From assembly GCA_021813405.1 (NCBI GenBank), contig JAKAKS010000024.1:1-53641 (forward strand): DNA of 53,641 bases. The letters run 5' to 3'. Position 1 is the first letter of the stretch. The number at the start of each line of letters is the position of its first letter. The DNA is from Nitrospirota bacterium. GTDB lineage: Bacteria; Nitrospirota; Thermodesulfovibrionia; Thermodesulfovibrionales; JdFR-88. Below the pieces are notes generated by a model, which worked only from the letters and a program-made list of their open reading frames with translations, made no database searches and was not told where the DNA came from. Below are positions 22,580 through 29,889 of the stretch, one piece after another. Both the position numbers and the translations under genes were made by a program.

Positions 22580-24310
22580 CTACGACTCGTTTACAGCCCG
22601 TCTTACTTCTGTGTCTTTTGTCATTCCGGCTTGTCCGGAATCCTTCCCTGCTGCCGTCCACGTCCCCGCCTTAATTGCCTCTATCACCTCCTCCATTTTC
22701 TTTCTGCCGACAGTTGCGCCGAACTCGGCCCGGATGCTTGCGTTCAGCGCGGCCGTCATCTTGGTTTTTCCATCTTGCGGCAGGCGAGCGATCTCGCGGA
22801 TAAGATCGATGACCGGCACCTCGGCGTCGGCAACGCCCTTGTCCACCTCCATAGGCGTCCCTTGCTTGCGGATGTACGTGATATCGACCTTGTCCGCGTG
22901 ATTGCCAAACACCGTGATCCCCTCGAACGGGACCGCGCCTTTCTTCTCCCCGGCCTCACCGTAGGCCATATTCTCGAACCGCTTTTCCGCCTGCTGCGTA
23001 AGAGTCTCTTTGGGCGCTTTGAATTCCTGGCCGATGATGGCCGCATGCTCGCTGAAACCGCCCTCCAGGCGCTTAAACGGCGTGGCCTGATAGCGCGTTT
23101 CGTTGTGCAGCACTTCGATTGCCGGCCAGATATACGGTTTCAATACCGCCTGAACTTTTGCACCCCGGAAAAGGCCGGGCACGTGGGAGAGCTTGTATTC
23201 CTCGCCCCGAAAGCTGATGTTGTAATGCGCGTCCACAGTGCATTCCTTGGCGGGATTGGCGAACAGATCGTTGAGGATGCTTTTTCCAGGGCAGAGGCGC
23301 AGCTGCTCCGGCTTGATCTGGAGCCAGCAGGCAGACCTGGTCATGCCGTGGCGCGTGTGCTTTTTCGTTGCGCAGAACCAGATCGCGAAATCGTGCGCCC
23401 AGGCATTTAATTGCTCGATGGATGTGGCCGGATCGAACCGCAGGCCGCTCTCGAACCATTGCTCCCAGATGCTGTGCATCACTTCAACCACACCCTGGCG
23501 CATCTTGTTGTAAGGCATGCCATCCGGAAGCTCGATCTCCAGGCCGTCCTGAAGGAGCGCCGTGATAGCGCGCGAGATATTCGCGCTGCCACGGTCCCAC
23601 AGGATGCCGTATGGTACGCCCTGAAACGGGTAACGACTGTCTCCCTTCGGCTGCCACGTCTTCACGAGAAAGTCATAGAGATTGCTTTGCGATTCGCCGG
23701 GCGCATCGAAGTAATACGGATAAAAAAGACCGGAAAAATGGTCCACGGAAAGATAGCGGATAAGGCGGGTTTTGACCTTCTCTGTGTTAGCGGGCTTGTT
23801 CTTATAAAACTCCCGCTCCCGCATGACGGATGTCATGCCGTTTTTAAGGTAGTATTGCACGCAAATGGAGGCGTCTATCGCATGGTAGTGGTTCGGATGA
23901 AGGCTGCGCATCTCCGTGGCCGGACGCTCAGCATTCAGCGCGGCCTTGTTCACCTGCCGTTCCCGGAGTATCTGCTGCATGCGCCCCACCGAGATTTGCC
24001 CATCCTCGATCACGCCGTTATCCACGGCGATCTGCAAGGCCCGCTCAACCGGCATGATCACGCCCTTCTTGTCCCTGGCGCTCTCGGCGATCAGCGCGGC
24101 CACAAAATCTATCTGGCCGTCCGTGATCTCGCTTTTCAGCTCGCCCGCATCCTCGCGCTTTTTCCGTCCCGAAGTAAAGCCGTGTTCCTTTGCGATGGCG
24201 TAAAGCCGCTGAACACTCAAGCCAGTGCGCACGGCATACCCGGCAATGATGGCCTTGCGCTCCGTGGGCCGGACGGACTTCAGTTCACCAGCAAGGTCCA
24301 CTTGCCACAT
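22580..24310 (-). CDS. MuA-type DDE transposase
   Basis: The 576-residue protein catalyses end cleavage and strand transfer. Helix-turn-helix regions (about 15-125) come first, with MPVERALQIAVDNG and GRMQQILRER typical of Mu and IS481-like end-binding domains. The RNase H-like core follows with HAIDASIC (D146), GILWDRGS (D239) and GVVEVMHS (E276), then the beta-barrel and C-terminal MuB-interacting tail. Residues 555-564 (GKDSGQAGMT) come from a palindrome inserted near the stop, so the last 20 residues are probably acquired. Confidence 0.92.
   Translation of the reverse strand: MWQVDLAGELKSVRPTERKAIIAGYAVRTGLSVQRLYAIAKEHGFTSGRKKREDAGELKSEITDGQIDFVAALIAESARDKKGVIMPVERALQIAVDNGVIEDGQISVGRMQQILRERQVNKAALNAERPATEMRSLHPNHYHAIDASICVQYYLKNGMTSVMREREFYKNKPANTEKVKTRLIRYLSVDHFSGLFYPYYFDAPGESQSNLYDFLVKTWQPKGDSRYPFQGVPYGILWDRGSANISRAITALLQDGLEIELPDGMPYNKMRQGVVEVMHSIWEQWFESGLRFDPATSIEQLNAWAHDFAIWFCATKKHTRHGMTRSACWLQIKPEQLRLCPGKSILNDLFANPAKECTVDAHYNISFRGEEYKLSHVPGLFRGAKVQAVLKPYIWPAIEVLHNETRYQATPFKRLEGGFSEHAAIIGQEFKAPKETLTQQAEKRFENMAYGEAGEKKGAVPFEGITVFGNHADKVDITYIRKQGTPMEVDKGVADAEVPVIDLIREIARLPQDGKTKMTAALNASIRAEFGATVGRKKMEEVIEAIKAGTWTAAGKDSGQAGMTKDTEVRRAVNES
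22620..22646. repeat. REP-like palindrome at the transposase 3' end
   Basis: ATTCCGG-CTTGT-CCGGAAT copy translated as residues 555-564 of the transposase. Confidence 0.85.
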
Positions 24311-24312
24311 GG

Positions 24313-25239
24313 TTATTTCTTGCCCCCATTGACATCAGCCGGAAGCGCCGCGCCCGCGCCTGGCGTCCATTTCTCATCGGCATCAGAGGGCTTACCGTAC
24401 ATCTCAATAGCCGTGTCATACGCCGAATCGATCTGGCTCTTGAAGGTTTTAAGGACGCCTATCAGCTTCGCCTTCATGAGCGGCGTGGCTTCGGCAAGCT
24501 CTTTCTGCATGCGGGCAGGGTCCACCTGGAGGGCATATCCCTCGAAGGATTTTTCAAGGTTGGCCAGTTGTTTAACGAATGCCTCTTCCTCGGCGCTCAG
24601 ACCCTGCTTTGCCGCCTTACCTTCGAGCTTGTCCAGCTTCTTTTGAAGGGTGGCTTTATCTCTGTCCTTGTCCCTCAGAAGACGTTCGTTTGCCTTCAGG
24701 GTGGCCTTGGTTTCTTCGAGGTTGTGCTCGATAGTTTCAAGGACGGCCTGGATATCTTCGGCATACTCAGGCGTGACGGGGATTATCTCGCCGTTGTAAT
24801 GTATAGCCCCATCCTCAATTTTGGCGGATTCCGCCGAAATTGCCTGACCTAAGTATTTGATTTTATTAAAATCCACTCCGAGAAAATTTCTAAAACTTGC
24901 CAAAAATTCCGCCCGGAACGGGGTCAGGTCCTGAAGGTTCTCGTCCACTGTCCGCCGCTTGAGCCCGACATGCTGGCAGAACTGGTCCCAGGTCATATCG
25001 AACCGCTCCCGGTATTCCTTGTTGTCCTTGACCTGTTTGAGCGCCACCAGCGTAAAAAATTCCGACTGACTCTTGACGAAGTGTGTTGCCTTGATGCGGC
25101 CAGCCATCTCAAAAACTTCCGCAATAGCCCGCTCTCTTAACTGCTGTTCGCCTGCCGCGATCTTCCGCTGATCGAGTTCTGTTTTCACGACCGATAAAGC
25201 TGCTGCCGATTCCGGATCAAGCCGCTTTTTCCCCGCCAA
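24313..25239 (-). CDS. Coiled-coil phage protein upstream of the transposase
   Basis: The 308-residue protein has an N-terminal helical region with MTWDQFCQHVGLKRRTVDENLQDL (helix-turn-helix-like, about 80-105), then a long coiled coil (about 165-220) and a disordered Gly/Pro tail. Proteins of this layout sit just upstream of transposase genes in Mu-like prophages; their role is not known. It overlaps the previous gene by 23 bases. Confidence 0.7.
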   Translation of the reverse strand: MAGKKRLDPESAAALSVVKTELDQRKIAAGEQQLRERAIAEVFEMAGRIKATHFVKSQSEFFTLVALKQVKDNKEYRERFDMTWDQFCQHVGLKRRTVDENLQDLTPFRAEFLASFRNFLGVDFNKIKYLGQAISAESAKIEDGAIHYNGEIIPVTPEYAEDIQAVLETIEHNLEETKATLKANERLLRDKDRDKATLQKKLDKLEGKAAKQGLSAEEEAFVKQLANLEKSFEGYALQVDPARMQKELAEATPLMKAKLIGVLKTFKSQIDSAYDTAIEMYGKPSDADEKWTPGAGAALPADVNGGKK

Positions 25240-25549
25240 TTTCCGTGCCCTCCTGATGTATTTCGAGATTTTTCAGTTCGTTTTGAATGCGGGCCAGGTC
25301 CGCTTCCCGCCTTGTTTTGTACCTCGCCCAGAAGAGCGCGAGCCTGTCGCCCAGGACGTATTTCTTGTTCACTTCCTTAAGCCAGCCCATCTCGTCCAGC
25401 GTTACGCACTGCCTGAACGCCGCATTGATTTTGATGCCCAGGGCCGCGGCGATCTCCGAAGGCCCCATAGGCTCCCTGGAGTCCGCCACGACCTCAAGCA
25501 CCTGCCCCGCCTGATATACCGCGTCGATGCGGTAACGGTTATCTGTCAT
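25217..25549 (-). CDS. IclR-like winged-helix DNA-binding protein
   Basis: The 110-residue protein starts at ATG 25549, overlapping the previous stop. It contains AGQVLEVVADSREPMGPSEIAAALGIKINAAFRQCVTLDEMGWL, the N-terminal winged helix of IclR-type regulators, without the effector-binding domain. A helical, charged tail follows. Probably a regulator of early phage genes. Confidence 0.72.
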   Translation of the reverse strand: MTDNRYRIDAVYQAGQVLEVVADSREPMGPSEIAAALGIKINAAFRQCVTLDEMGWLKEVNKKYVLGDRLALFWARYKTRREADLARIQNELKNLEIHQEGTEIGGEKAA

Positions 25550-25755
25550 AGTTCCACCCACTGCGCATTTTCCGGGATTACACAGACGCAATGGTGACAA
25601 CCAGCGCCGCCGCTCTTCCAAAAATAAAAACTGTCGAAGCGCGGGCTGTAGCTGATGTAGCTCCCTTCGATAAAGAGACTGTCCTCCAGGGTTTGCTCCC
25701 CATCGAAGGCCAGCAACAGGACCCTTTCACTGCTAAGGCGAATTTCAATTTTCAC
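25546..25755 (-). CDS. Small phage protein, 69 aa
   Basis: GTG start overlapping the previous stop (GTGA), with GGAGGG five bases upstream. Beta-rich (VKIEIRLSSERVLLLAFDGEQTLEDSLFIEG...) with a CHHC-like cluster (GCHHCVCVI). Not recognised. Confidence 0.6.
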   Translation of the reverse strand: MKIEIRLSSERVLLLAFDGEQTLEDSLFIEGSYISYSPRFDSFYFWKSGGAGCHHCVCVIPENAQWVEL

Positions 25756-26246
25756 TTGGACCCTCCATGTTCGATTTCCTTCAGGAAAAGCATCCTCTTG
25801 AGCTTTTCTGATTTCTTGCGGCTGATATCCTCGTCCAGCTTCTGTATCTCCGCGCGCAGGGCCTCCGGGCCGGGCAGCATGAAAAGCCCTGAATGGCGGG
25901 AGAGGCATTCGGCAGCGCGGCGCTGGCCGCCTGTTGCTACGACAAACGCGGGAAGGTATTTTGCGGGGATTGAATGAGGATGGCTTTCGGCTGTCCAGTT
26001 ATTCAGCGTGGTTAGCGTGATCTCCGTGCCGGCCAGGTCCGTCATCCTGGCGGCAACCTCGGCCCTGGACAGCTCGCGCCCGGTTTCGTCCTGGGCGTGC
26101 CTGATGTCTTCACTGATGGCTGCATTCAGTTCCTTCTCGATGTCCAGGCTGCCGCGTGGCGGGTTGCCCGACTGCCTGGCGAGCTGCTCGGCCCGGCGCA
26201 CCCATTCAAAGAGGGGCAATGACGATTCTTTTTTCCGCTTAGTCAT
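25752..26246 (-). CDS. Early phage DNA-binding protein
   Basis: The 164-residue protein starts at ATG 26246 with GGTGGGG just upstream; upstream in-frame sequence is Arg/Ser-rich and crosses repeats. A central LSRAEVAARMTDLAGTEITLTTLNNWTAESHP is a helix-turn-helix with a WTAES motif, seen in regulators beside Mu-like transposase genes. The C-terminus is a charged helix. Possibly a second transposition or lysogeny regulator. Confidence 0.68.
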   Translation of the reverse strand: MTKRKKESSLPLFEWVRRAEQLARQSGNPPRGSLDIEKELNAAISEDIRHAQDETGRELSRAEVAARMTDLAGTEITLTTLNNWTAESHPHSIPAKYLPAFVVATGGQRRAAECLSRHSGLFMLPGPEALRAEIQKLDEDISRKKSEKLKRMLFLKEIEHGGSK

Positions 26247-26300
26247 TTCCCCACCGGGCAAAAAAAGGGTATAATTGCGCATCAAAAAAAGCGGGCGCGA

Positions 26301-26342
26301 CGGGGAGGTTAGGCACCGCCGCACCCTGAGCGGGGAGGTTAG
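26301..26342. repeat. 12-bp direct repeat pair
   Basis: CGGGGAGGTTAG occurs at 26301-26312 and 26331-26342, spaced 30 bp apart (about three helical turns), in the gap between the Ner-like gene and the next gene. It may be a protein-binding array. Confidence 0.6.
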
Positions 26343-26352
26343 TACGGAGCTT

Positions 26353-26379
26353 GTCATTCCGGCTTGTCCGGAATCTTTC
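26353..26379. repeat. REP-like palindrome
   Basis: ATTCCGG/CCGGAAT copy a few bases past the stop of the Ner-like gene. Confidence 0.85.
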
Positions 26380-26381
26380 CA

Positions 26382-26594
26382 TTATGCCGCTCTCCTGCCG
26401 TGGCCGTCGCGCGGCCAGAGGAGCTCCGGTTTCATCTGGAGCACATCCGCTATGAACAGCTGGACCCTGGCCGATGTGCGCTTGCGGTTTACCACTTGGC
26501 TGAAAAACTGCTGCGTGACGTTGATCCTGCCCGCGAGGTCGGCCTGCTTGAGGCCCCTCAGCACCAGCATTGCTTTGACATTTGGCTTTTTCAC
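26382..26594 (-). CDS. Ner/Cro-like regulator, first early gene
   Basis: The 70-residue helix-turn-helix protein (XRE type) starts at GTG behind AAGGAG. The motif LKQADLAGRINVTQQFFSQVVNRKRTS forms the DNA-binding helices. It is the first gene of the rightward-to-leftward early operon and is divergent from the repressor gene, so it should act like Mu Ner or a Cro protein to shut down the repressor and early promoters. Confidence 0.82.
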   Translation of the reverse strand: MKKPNVKAMLVLRGLKQADLAGRINVTQQFFSQVVNRKRTSARVQLFIADVLQMKPELLWPRDGHGRRAA

Positions 26595-26635
26595 TTTTTT
26601 TTACTCCTTAAAGGCTGATTTCTTAGCCACGTTCA

Positions 26636-26678
26636 GATTAATCCATATTTATGAACGTTGTCAAGATAAAAGTTCATA
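26636..26678 (-). promoter_or_regulatory. Early promoter with putative repressor operator
   Basis: On the minus strand, TTGACA (26664-26659) and TTAATC (26641-26636) are 17 bases apart. The inverted repeat TATGAAC (26650-26656) / GTTCATA (26672-26678) flanks the -35 box, and a related TATGAAT half lies at 26692-26698. This suggests an operator where the CI-like repressor blocks early transcription. Confidence 0.5.
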
Positions 26679-26692
26679 TTGGAATCACTTAT

Positions 26693-27535
26693 ATGAATAA
26701 CTTTTCTGGAGTAATAGGGCGTTTAAAGAGTTGCTTAAGCCTGAAGCACGATGCCGATATTGCTGATTTATTAGGCTTAAGCAAAACTGCCTTTGCTGAG
26801 AGGAAAAGAAGAGAGAGCATTCCTACGGACAAAATAGCCTTATTGTGCAAGCGAGAATCCATAAATATGGACTGGCTTTTAACTGGCAAGGGATGGATGT
26901 ACTCGCCTGACCACCCCGAGACAGCTGAGGCATGGATGCGGGCACAGCTTATGGAGCGCGTCGAAAAGGTCGTGATAGTCACTTACCGCCCAATGGGAGG
27001 CGGCGGAATGGCAAACGGCTTTGTCGTTAAGAAAGCGACCGGCATTATTTCCATGAGCGGCGACGAAACACGCTCAGGCTATAAAGGCACAGGACCGTAT
27101 GCGTACCGGAATATTCTGAAAATATTGGAAGACAAGAACTATGAAGTAGCGCAAGTAAAAATACTCGACCGTGAGGAATCCGGCAAGCTGGATTCCTCTG
27201 ATCTTACTGGCTATATCGAACGCACCGCACAACCCGGTATAGTCCAGGATGAATTAATTGACCTGGATTACGAGGGAAACAGGATTTTTAGTTCTAAAAG
27301 ACCGGGCGCTCCTACTGCACCTGAAATTGGGGCAAATAAGCAGGTTTTCGATCTCGGCCTGATGAAAGAAATAATACAAACCGTCGAGGAGATATTCCAG
27401 AAAGAGCAGCTTCACCTTCCGCCCGCCAAAAAGGCCGAGCTTATCGTGCTTATATATGAAGAGATCGCCGAGGACCGTTCTAAAATATCATCCCTGCCTG
27501 GCAGGGTTTTGAAACTCGTAAAACTGGCGTCATAA
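26693..27535 (+). CDS. CI-like phage repressor
   Basis: The 280-residue protein has an N-terminal helix-turn-helix of the phage CI family: VIGRLKSCLSLKHDADIADLLGLSKTAFAERKRRESIPTDKIALLCKRESINMDWLLTGKG. The C-terminal part lacks an S24 self-cleavage domain that I can recognise and carries an unusual Gly-rich region (MGGGGMANGF) and KGTGPYAYRNILKILEDKNYEVAQVKIL. It maintains lysogeny, divergent from Ner. I prefer ATG 26693; ATG 26651 would start inside the operator. Confidence 0.8.
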   Translation: MNNFSGVIGRLKSCLSLKHDADIADLLGLSKTAFAERKRRESIPTDKIALLCKRESINMDWLLTGKGWMYSPDHPETAEAWMRAQLMERVEKVVIVTYRPMGGGGMANGFVVKKATGIISMSGDETRSGYKGTGPYAYRNILKILEDKNYEVAQVKILDREESGKLDSSDLTGYIERTAQPGIVQDELIDLDYEGNRIFSSKRPGAPTAPEIGANKQVFDLGLMKEIIQTVEEIFQKEQLHLPPAKKAELIVLIYEEIAEDRSKISSLPGRVLKLVKLAS

Positions 27536-27546
27536 GAGGGGACATC

Positions 27547-28164
27547 ATGACCGAGAGGAAGGAAAAGATCATCAGTTTTTTAAAAGAGGCCCAGCGGCGC
27601 GGCGCGAGGAAGACGGCCCGGCAAGCACCACCGCCCCCGCCCATGGCTGATTTTATCGTAAACGGAGACGGGAATATAACGGCCGGTCGGGACGTAAATA
27701 TCAACGCGCGTGTAACCAAAAGATATAAAGTTAATCCTACAGCCGAGCATATTACCCCAGCGCAGAAACAGACAATTCAAGAAAAGTTGACCGAGCTGGT
27801 GGATATCGGCGTAATAGCCGGCAAGTCGCGGGATGAACTGTTTCCTCATTGGTGGGGCCGATTAAAAAGGAAATTCAGGGCAAGCACCTATCATGAATTA
27901 TTCCAGGACCAATACGACGATGTCCTATTGTGGCTTGCTCAGCAAAAAGCCATCCTGAGGCCGAAGCTGCGCCGCCGTGATAACGATGCCTGGCGGAAAG
28001 AGCATTACACGGCGATCTGGACTAAAACGCGGGCGCTGGGAATTTCAAAACCGCAGGTGTATGAGCTTGTCGCTATTAAGCTTGGCAAAGCGGTGGAATC
28101 CCTGACGGAATTAGGCGAACGTGACCTGAAAAAACTGTATGGAATTATCATGAGGTTAAAATGA
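27547..28164 (+). CDS. ORF6C-like phage protein with a Gly/Asn-rich N-terminal motif
   Basis: The 205-residue protein has a short helical head, a Pro-rich linker, then residues 40-52 GDGNITAGRDVNI. From about residue 68 it carries an ORF6C-like region (ITPAQKQTIQEKLTELVDI...LFPHWWGRLKRKFRASTYHELFQDQYDDVLLWLAQQ), common in phage antirepressors. The motif recurs in the next gene, with which it overlaps by ATGA. It starts 11 bases after the repressor stop, so the two genes are probably co-transcribed in the lysogen. Confidence 0.72.
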   Translation: MTERKEKIISFLKEAQRRGARKTARQAPPPPPMADFIVNGDGNITAGRDVNINARVTKRYKVNPTAEHITPAQKQTIQEKLTELVDIGVIAGKSRDELFPHWWGRLKRKFRASTYHELFQDQYDDVLLWLAQQKAILRPKLRRRDNDAWRKEHYTAIWTKTRALGISKPQVYELVAIKLGKAVESLTELGERDLKKLYGIIMRLK

Positions 28165-28565
28165 CCCGTGGCCAGGACAAGAAAATCGAAGTCACAGGGA
28201 ACAATAATACTGTTGCCGGCCGCGATGTAAATATCGCCATTGCAAAACCAGTCTCAGGCCCTTACATGGTCTCATGCCCTAATTGCGGCCGCTCGATTTC
28301 CGCCGAGGCCGATAGCTGCCTGGATTGCGGACATCCCGTGAAAAAACATTTACAGAAAGAGCAGTATAAAAAAGCGCAGGAGGCCGTTTTAAAAATTTGC
28401 CTGGCATTCACCACTGCGTTTGTTATCTTGGAATTTCTCGTTTTGCATGTTCGAAACGGCATATGGAAAAACTACCTGACCCTTGCTGTTGTAATAAGTT
28501 TATTTTTTGCTCTACTGTATTGGGGTTTCTTTCATCTGTTTAGCGAAAAGGCGAAGGGGAGATAG
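28161..28565 (+). CDS. Zinc-ribbon two-helix membrane protein with shared motif
   Basis: The 134-residue protein starts with the motif GNNNTVAGRDVNI (13-25), then a zinc ribbon (CPNCGRSI...CLDCGHPV), a charged helix, and two transmembrane helices (about 75-91 and 105-124). It overlaps the ORF6C-like gene by ATGA. A membrane effector sharing a short motif with a cytosolic partner resembles amyloid-motif signalling pairs, but this is inference. Confidence 0.65.
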   Translation: MTRGQDKKIEVTGNNNTVAGRDVNIAIAKPVSGPYMVSCPNCGRSISAEADSCLDCGHPVKKHLQKEQYKKAQEAVLKICLAFTTAFVILEFLVLHVRNGIWKNYLTLAVVISLFFALLYWGFFHLFSEKAKGR

Positions 28566-28608
28566 GGCGATCCAGAGCAGCCCGGACCCACAAAAAAGAG
28601 GAGGGGAA

Positions 28609-28962
28609 ATGAAAGCGCTTTTGATTGCCGCCCTGGCTCTGTTACTGACCGCCTGGGCCGGGCAAGCGCAGGCCCGATCTCATTATTCCTATTATCATCA
28701 TTACCATAAGCGTCATTATGGATATCATTATTATCGGCGGCACGATTACTGGCGGCACGCTCACAAATACAAGCGAAGCGCGGCGGCGAAAGACGCTTTC
28801 AAGCGGGCTCATCCGTGCCCGTCAACGGGTAAGGCATACGGTGCTTGTCCCGGCTGGGTCATCGATCACATCGTGCCTCTGAAGCGCGGCGGCGCGGACG
28901 ATCCTTCCAATATGCAATGGCAGACAATTGAGGCCGCGAAAGAAAAAGACAAATGGGAATAG
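28609..28962 (+). CDS. Secreted HNH endonuclease with a His/Tyr-rich stretch
   Basis: The 117-residue protein starts at ATG behind GAGGAGGGG. It has a signal peptide (MKALLIAALALLLTAWAGQAQA), a His/Tyr/Arg-rich linker (SHYSYYHHYHKRHYGYHYY), then an HNH-type domain with CPSTGKAYGACPGWVIDHIVPLKRGGADDPSNMQW (D-H, N). Likely periplasmic or secreted. It belongs to the plus-strand accessory cluster expressed from the lysogen. Confidence 0.8.
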   Translation: MKALLIAALALLLTAWAGQAQARSHYSYYHHYHKRHYGYHYYRRHDYWRHAHKYKRSAAAKDAFKRAHPCPSTGKAYGACPGWVIDHIVPLKRGGADDPSNMQWQTIEAAKEKDKWE

Positions 28963-28972
28963 GAGGGGCAGA

Positions 28973-29359
28973 GTGAAAAGGGTAATAATGGCCGGTTTGG
29001 TTTTAAGCCTGGCCGCCACGGCGTCGGCGGATATCCGCGAATACTGCGCAAGCGTGTTCCACGATAGCTATTCTTTGCAGGAGATCTGTATCCAGCAGGA
29101 AGAGAACGCGAAAGAGCAGGTTGAATCCAGCGGCGCGCCGTCAGATATAAAAGGATACTGCGCAAAAACATTCAAAGACAGCTATTCCCTGCAAGCCTCG
29201 TGCATCCGGCAGGAGGAAGATGCGAAAGATCAGATCGAGGCCAGCGCCGCTCCGGCGAAAATTAAAAAATATTGCGCAAAAACATTCAGCGGCAGCTATT
29301 CGCTCCAGGCAACATGCATTCAACAGGAAACCGAGGCGAAGAAGCGGCTCGGTTATTGA
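28973..29359 (+). CDS. Secreted protein of three Cys-paired repeats
   Basis: The 128-residue protein starts at GTG behind AGGAGG. A signal peptide (VKRVIMAGLVLSLAATASA) is followed by three tandem repeats of about 38 residues, each with I(K/R)xYCA...SYSLQxxCIxQE. Each repeat has two Cys and a helical tail, suggesting disulfide-linked helical hairpins. The C-terminus is charged. No known family; perhaps a surface or periplasmic exclusion factor. Confidence 0.7.
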   Translation: MKRVIMAGLVLSLAATASADIREYCASVFHDSYSLQEICIQQEENAKEQVESSGAPSDIKGYCAKTFKDSYSLQASCIRQEEDAKDQIEASAAPAKIKKYCAKTFSGSYSLQATCIQQETEAKKRLGY

Positions 29360-29373
29360 GATTCCCGCCAGTG

Positions 29374-29442
29374 GGAGGCTGCATCGTTTCCCCCTCTCCG
29401 AAGGAGAGGGGCGCGGCTTGATCGGGCCTCCGAAATTTTTTT
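29374..29442 (+). terminator. Composite terminator after accessory genes
   Basis: Outer stem GGAGGC (29374-29379)/GCCTCC (29426-29431) encloses a strong inner hairpin CCCCTCTCC/GGAGAGGGG (29391-29399, 29403-29411). The outer arm is followed by GAAA and seven T. Confidence 0.5.
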
Positions 29443-29461
29443 GCAATCAAAACTGTTTTGA
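29441..29461 (+). repeat. Candidate transposase-binding site A, right end
   Basis: TTGCAATCAAAACTGTTTTG followed by A. Matches the left-end site at 821-843 and site B. Confidence 0.5.
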
Positions 29462-29543
29462 GCGAGCGCGCCGCCACAAAAACCCTCCGGCCCCCAGTCC
29501 CTCAGGCCTCCTTCCCCTCCCTTCAAAGTCCTTTCTTTCCTTC

Positions 29544-29565
29544 TGTAATCAAAAATCTTTTGATT
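29544..29565 (+). repeat. Candidate transposase-binding site B, right end
   Basis: TGTAATCAAAAATCTTTTGA followed by TT. Same core as site A and the left-end site, and the same outward orientation. Confidence 0.5.
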
Positions 29566-29607
29566 CTATGGGATTGAAACCTTTTTCCAGCCTTTCTTTA
29601 GGAATCC

Positions 29608-29631
29608 GGGAAGCGACTTTTAACATTTTCA
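29608..29631. repeat. Prophage right terminal inverted repeat
   Basis: GGGAAGCGACTTTTAACA then TTTTCA. It is the exact inverse of the left terminus over 22 bp and ends in CA. The next bases (AGGGG) do not match the five bases before the left end (CGGCC). Confidence 0.75.
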
Positions 29632-29721
29632 AGGGGTTCCGTTTTAATATCCCCCTTCAGTACGTCAAAGAATTTAAAAATCACGCCCTCATAGGAAAAC
29701 GGTCGCTGTCCCTATTTTGCA
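29632..29721. other. Host junction sequence
   Basis: Ninety bases between the prophage end and the Rhs fragment. It includes AAAACGGTCGCTGTCCCTA, a GGGAC-type short palindrome family common in REP-rich genomes. No gene. Confidence 0.4.
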
Positions 29722-29889
29722 TCAATAGCTGTAAGTGATGGTGTTGCTTACGCCATAGGCCGCGCTAACCGCCTGGGTAAGCCTGTTTAACGAGTCGTAC
29801 TGGAAGGTTTGCGTCCGAGTCGGGTCCAGTCCGTCGGTTGCTAAAAGTAATAAACCCTGCTCAGCAAAAGGCATGGCGACGCTACTCAT
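29722..29889 (-). pseudogene. Rhs/YD-repeat fragment
   Basis: A 55-codon frame ending TQTFQYDSLNRLTQAVSAAYGVSNTITYSY, which contains the YDSLNRL...YSY(D) signature of Rhs/YD-repeat shells. It starts within the stop of the membrane protein gene and stops right where the next YD repeat should begin. This is a remnant of a much longer Rhs protein. Confidence 0.65.

Larger units (their letters stand above)
781..29631 (-). mobile_element. Mu-like transposable prophage, about 28.9 kb
   Basis: The element has 5'-TG...CA-3' termini carried on a 22-bp perfect inverted repeat (784-805 and 29608-29629). It encodes a MuA-type DDE transposase, a MuB-type ATPase, Gam, GemA and Mor/C-type activators, plus Mu/B3-style terminase, portal-MuF, gpG and siphovirus-type tail genes. 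The early region is at the right and the late region at the left, with repressor-side accessory genes on the plus strand. Genes overlap tightly, mostly by ATGA, with no obvious frameshifts. A recognisable major capsid protein, protease, minor tail and tail-tip genes are missing, and no 5-bp target duplication flanks the ends. Confidence 0.88.

Noticed and set aside
26246-26290. TATAAT on the plus strand near 26270
   Set aside because: No -35 box at the right distance and no plus-strand gene close downstream.
9332-26379. Palindromes considered as a CRISPR array
   Set aside because: Copies are irregularly spaced by hundreds to thousands of bases in both orientations, with no unique spacers or cas genes.
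776-29636. A 5-bp target duplication at the prophage ends
   Set aside because: CGGCC and AGGGG differ and shifting the ends by a few bases gives no match either.
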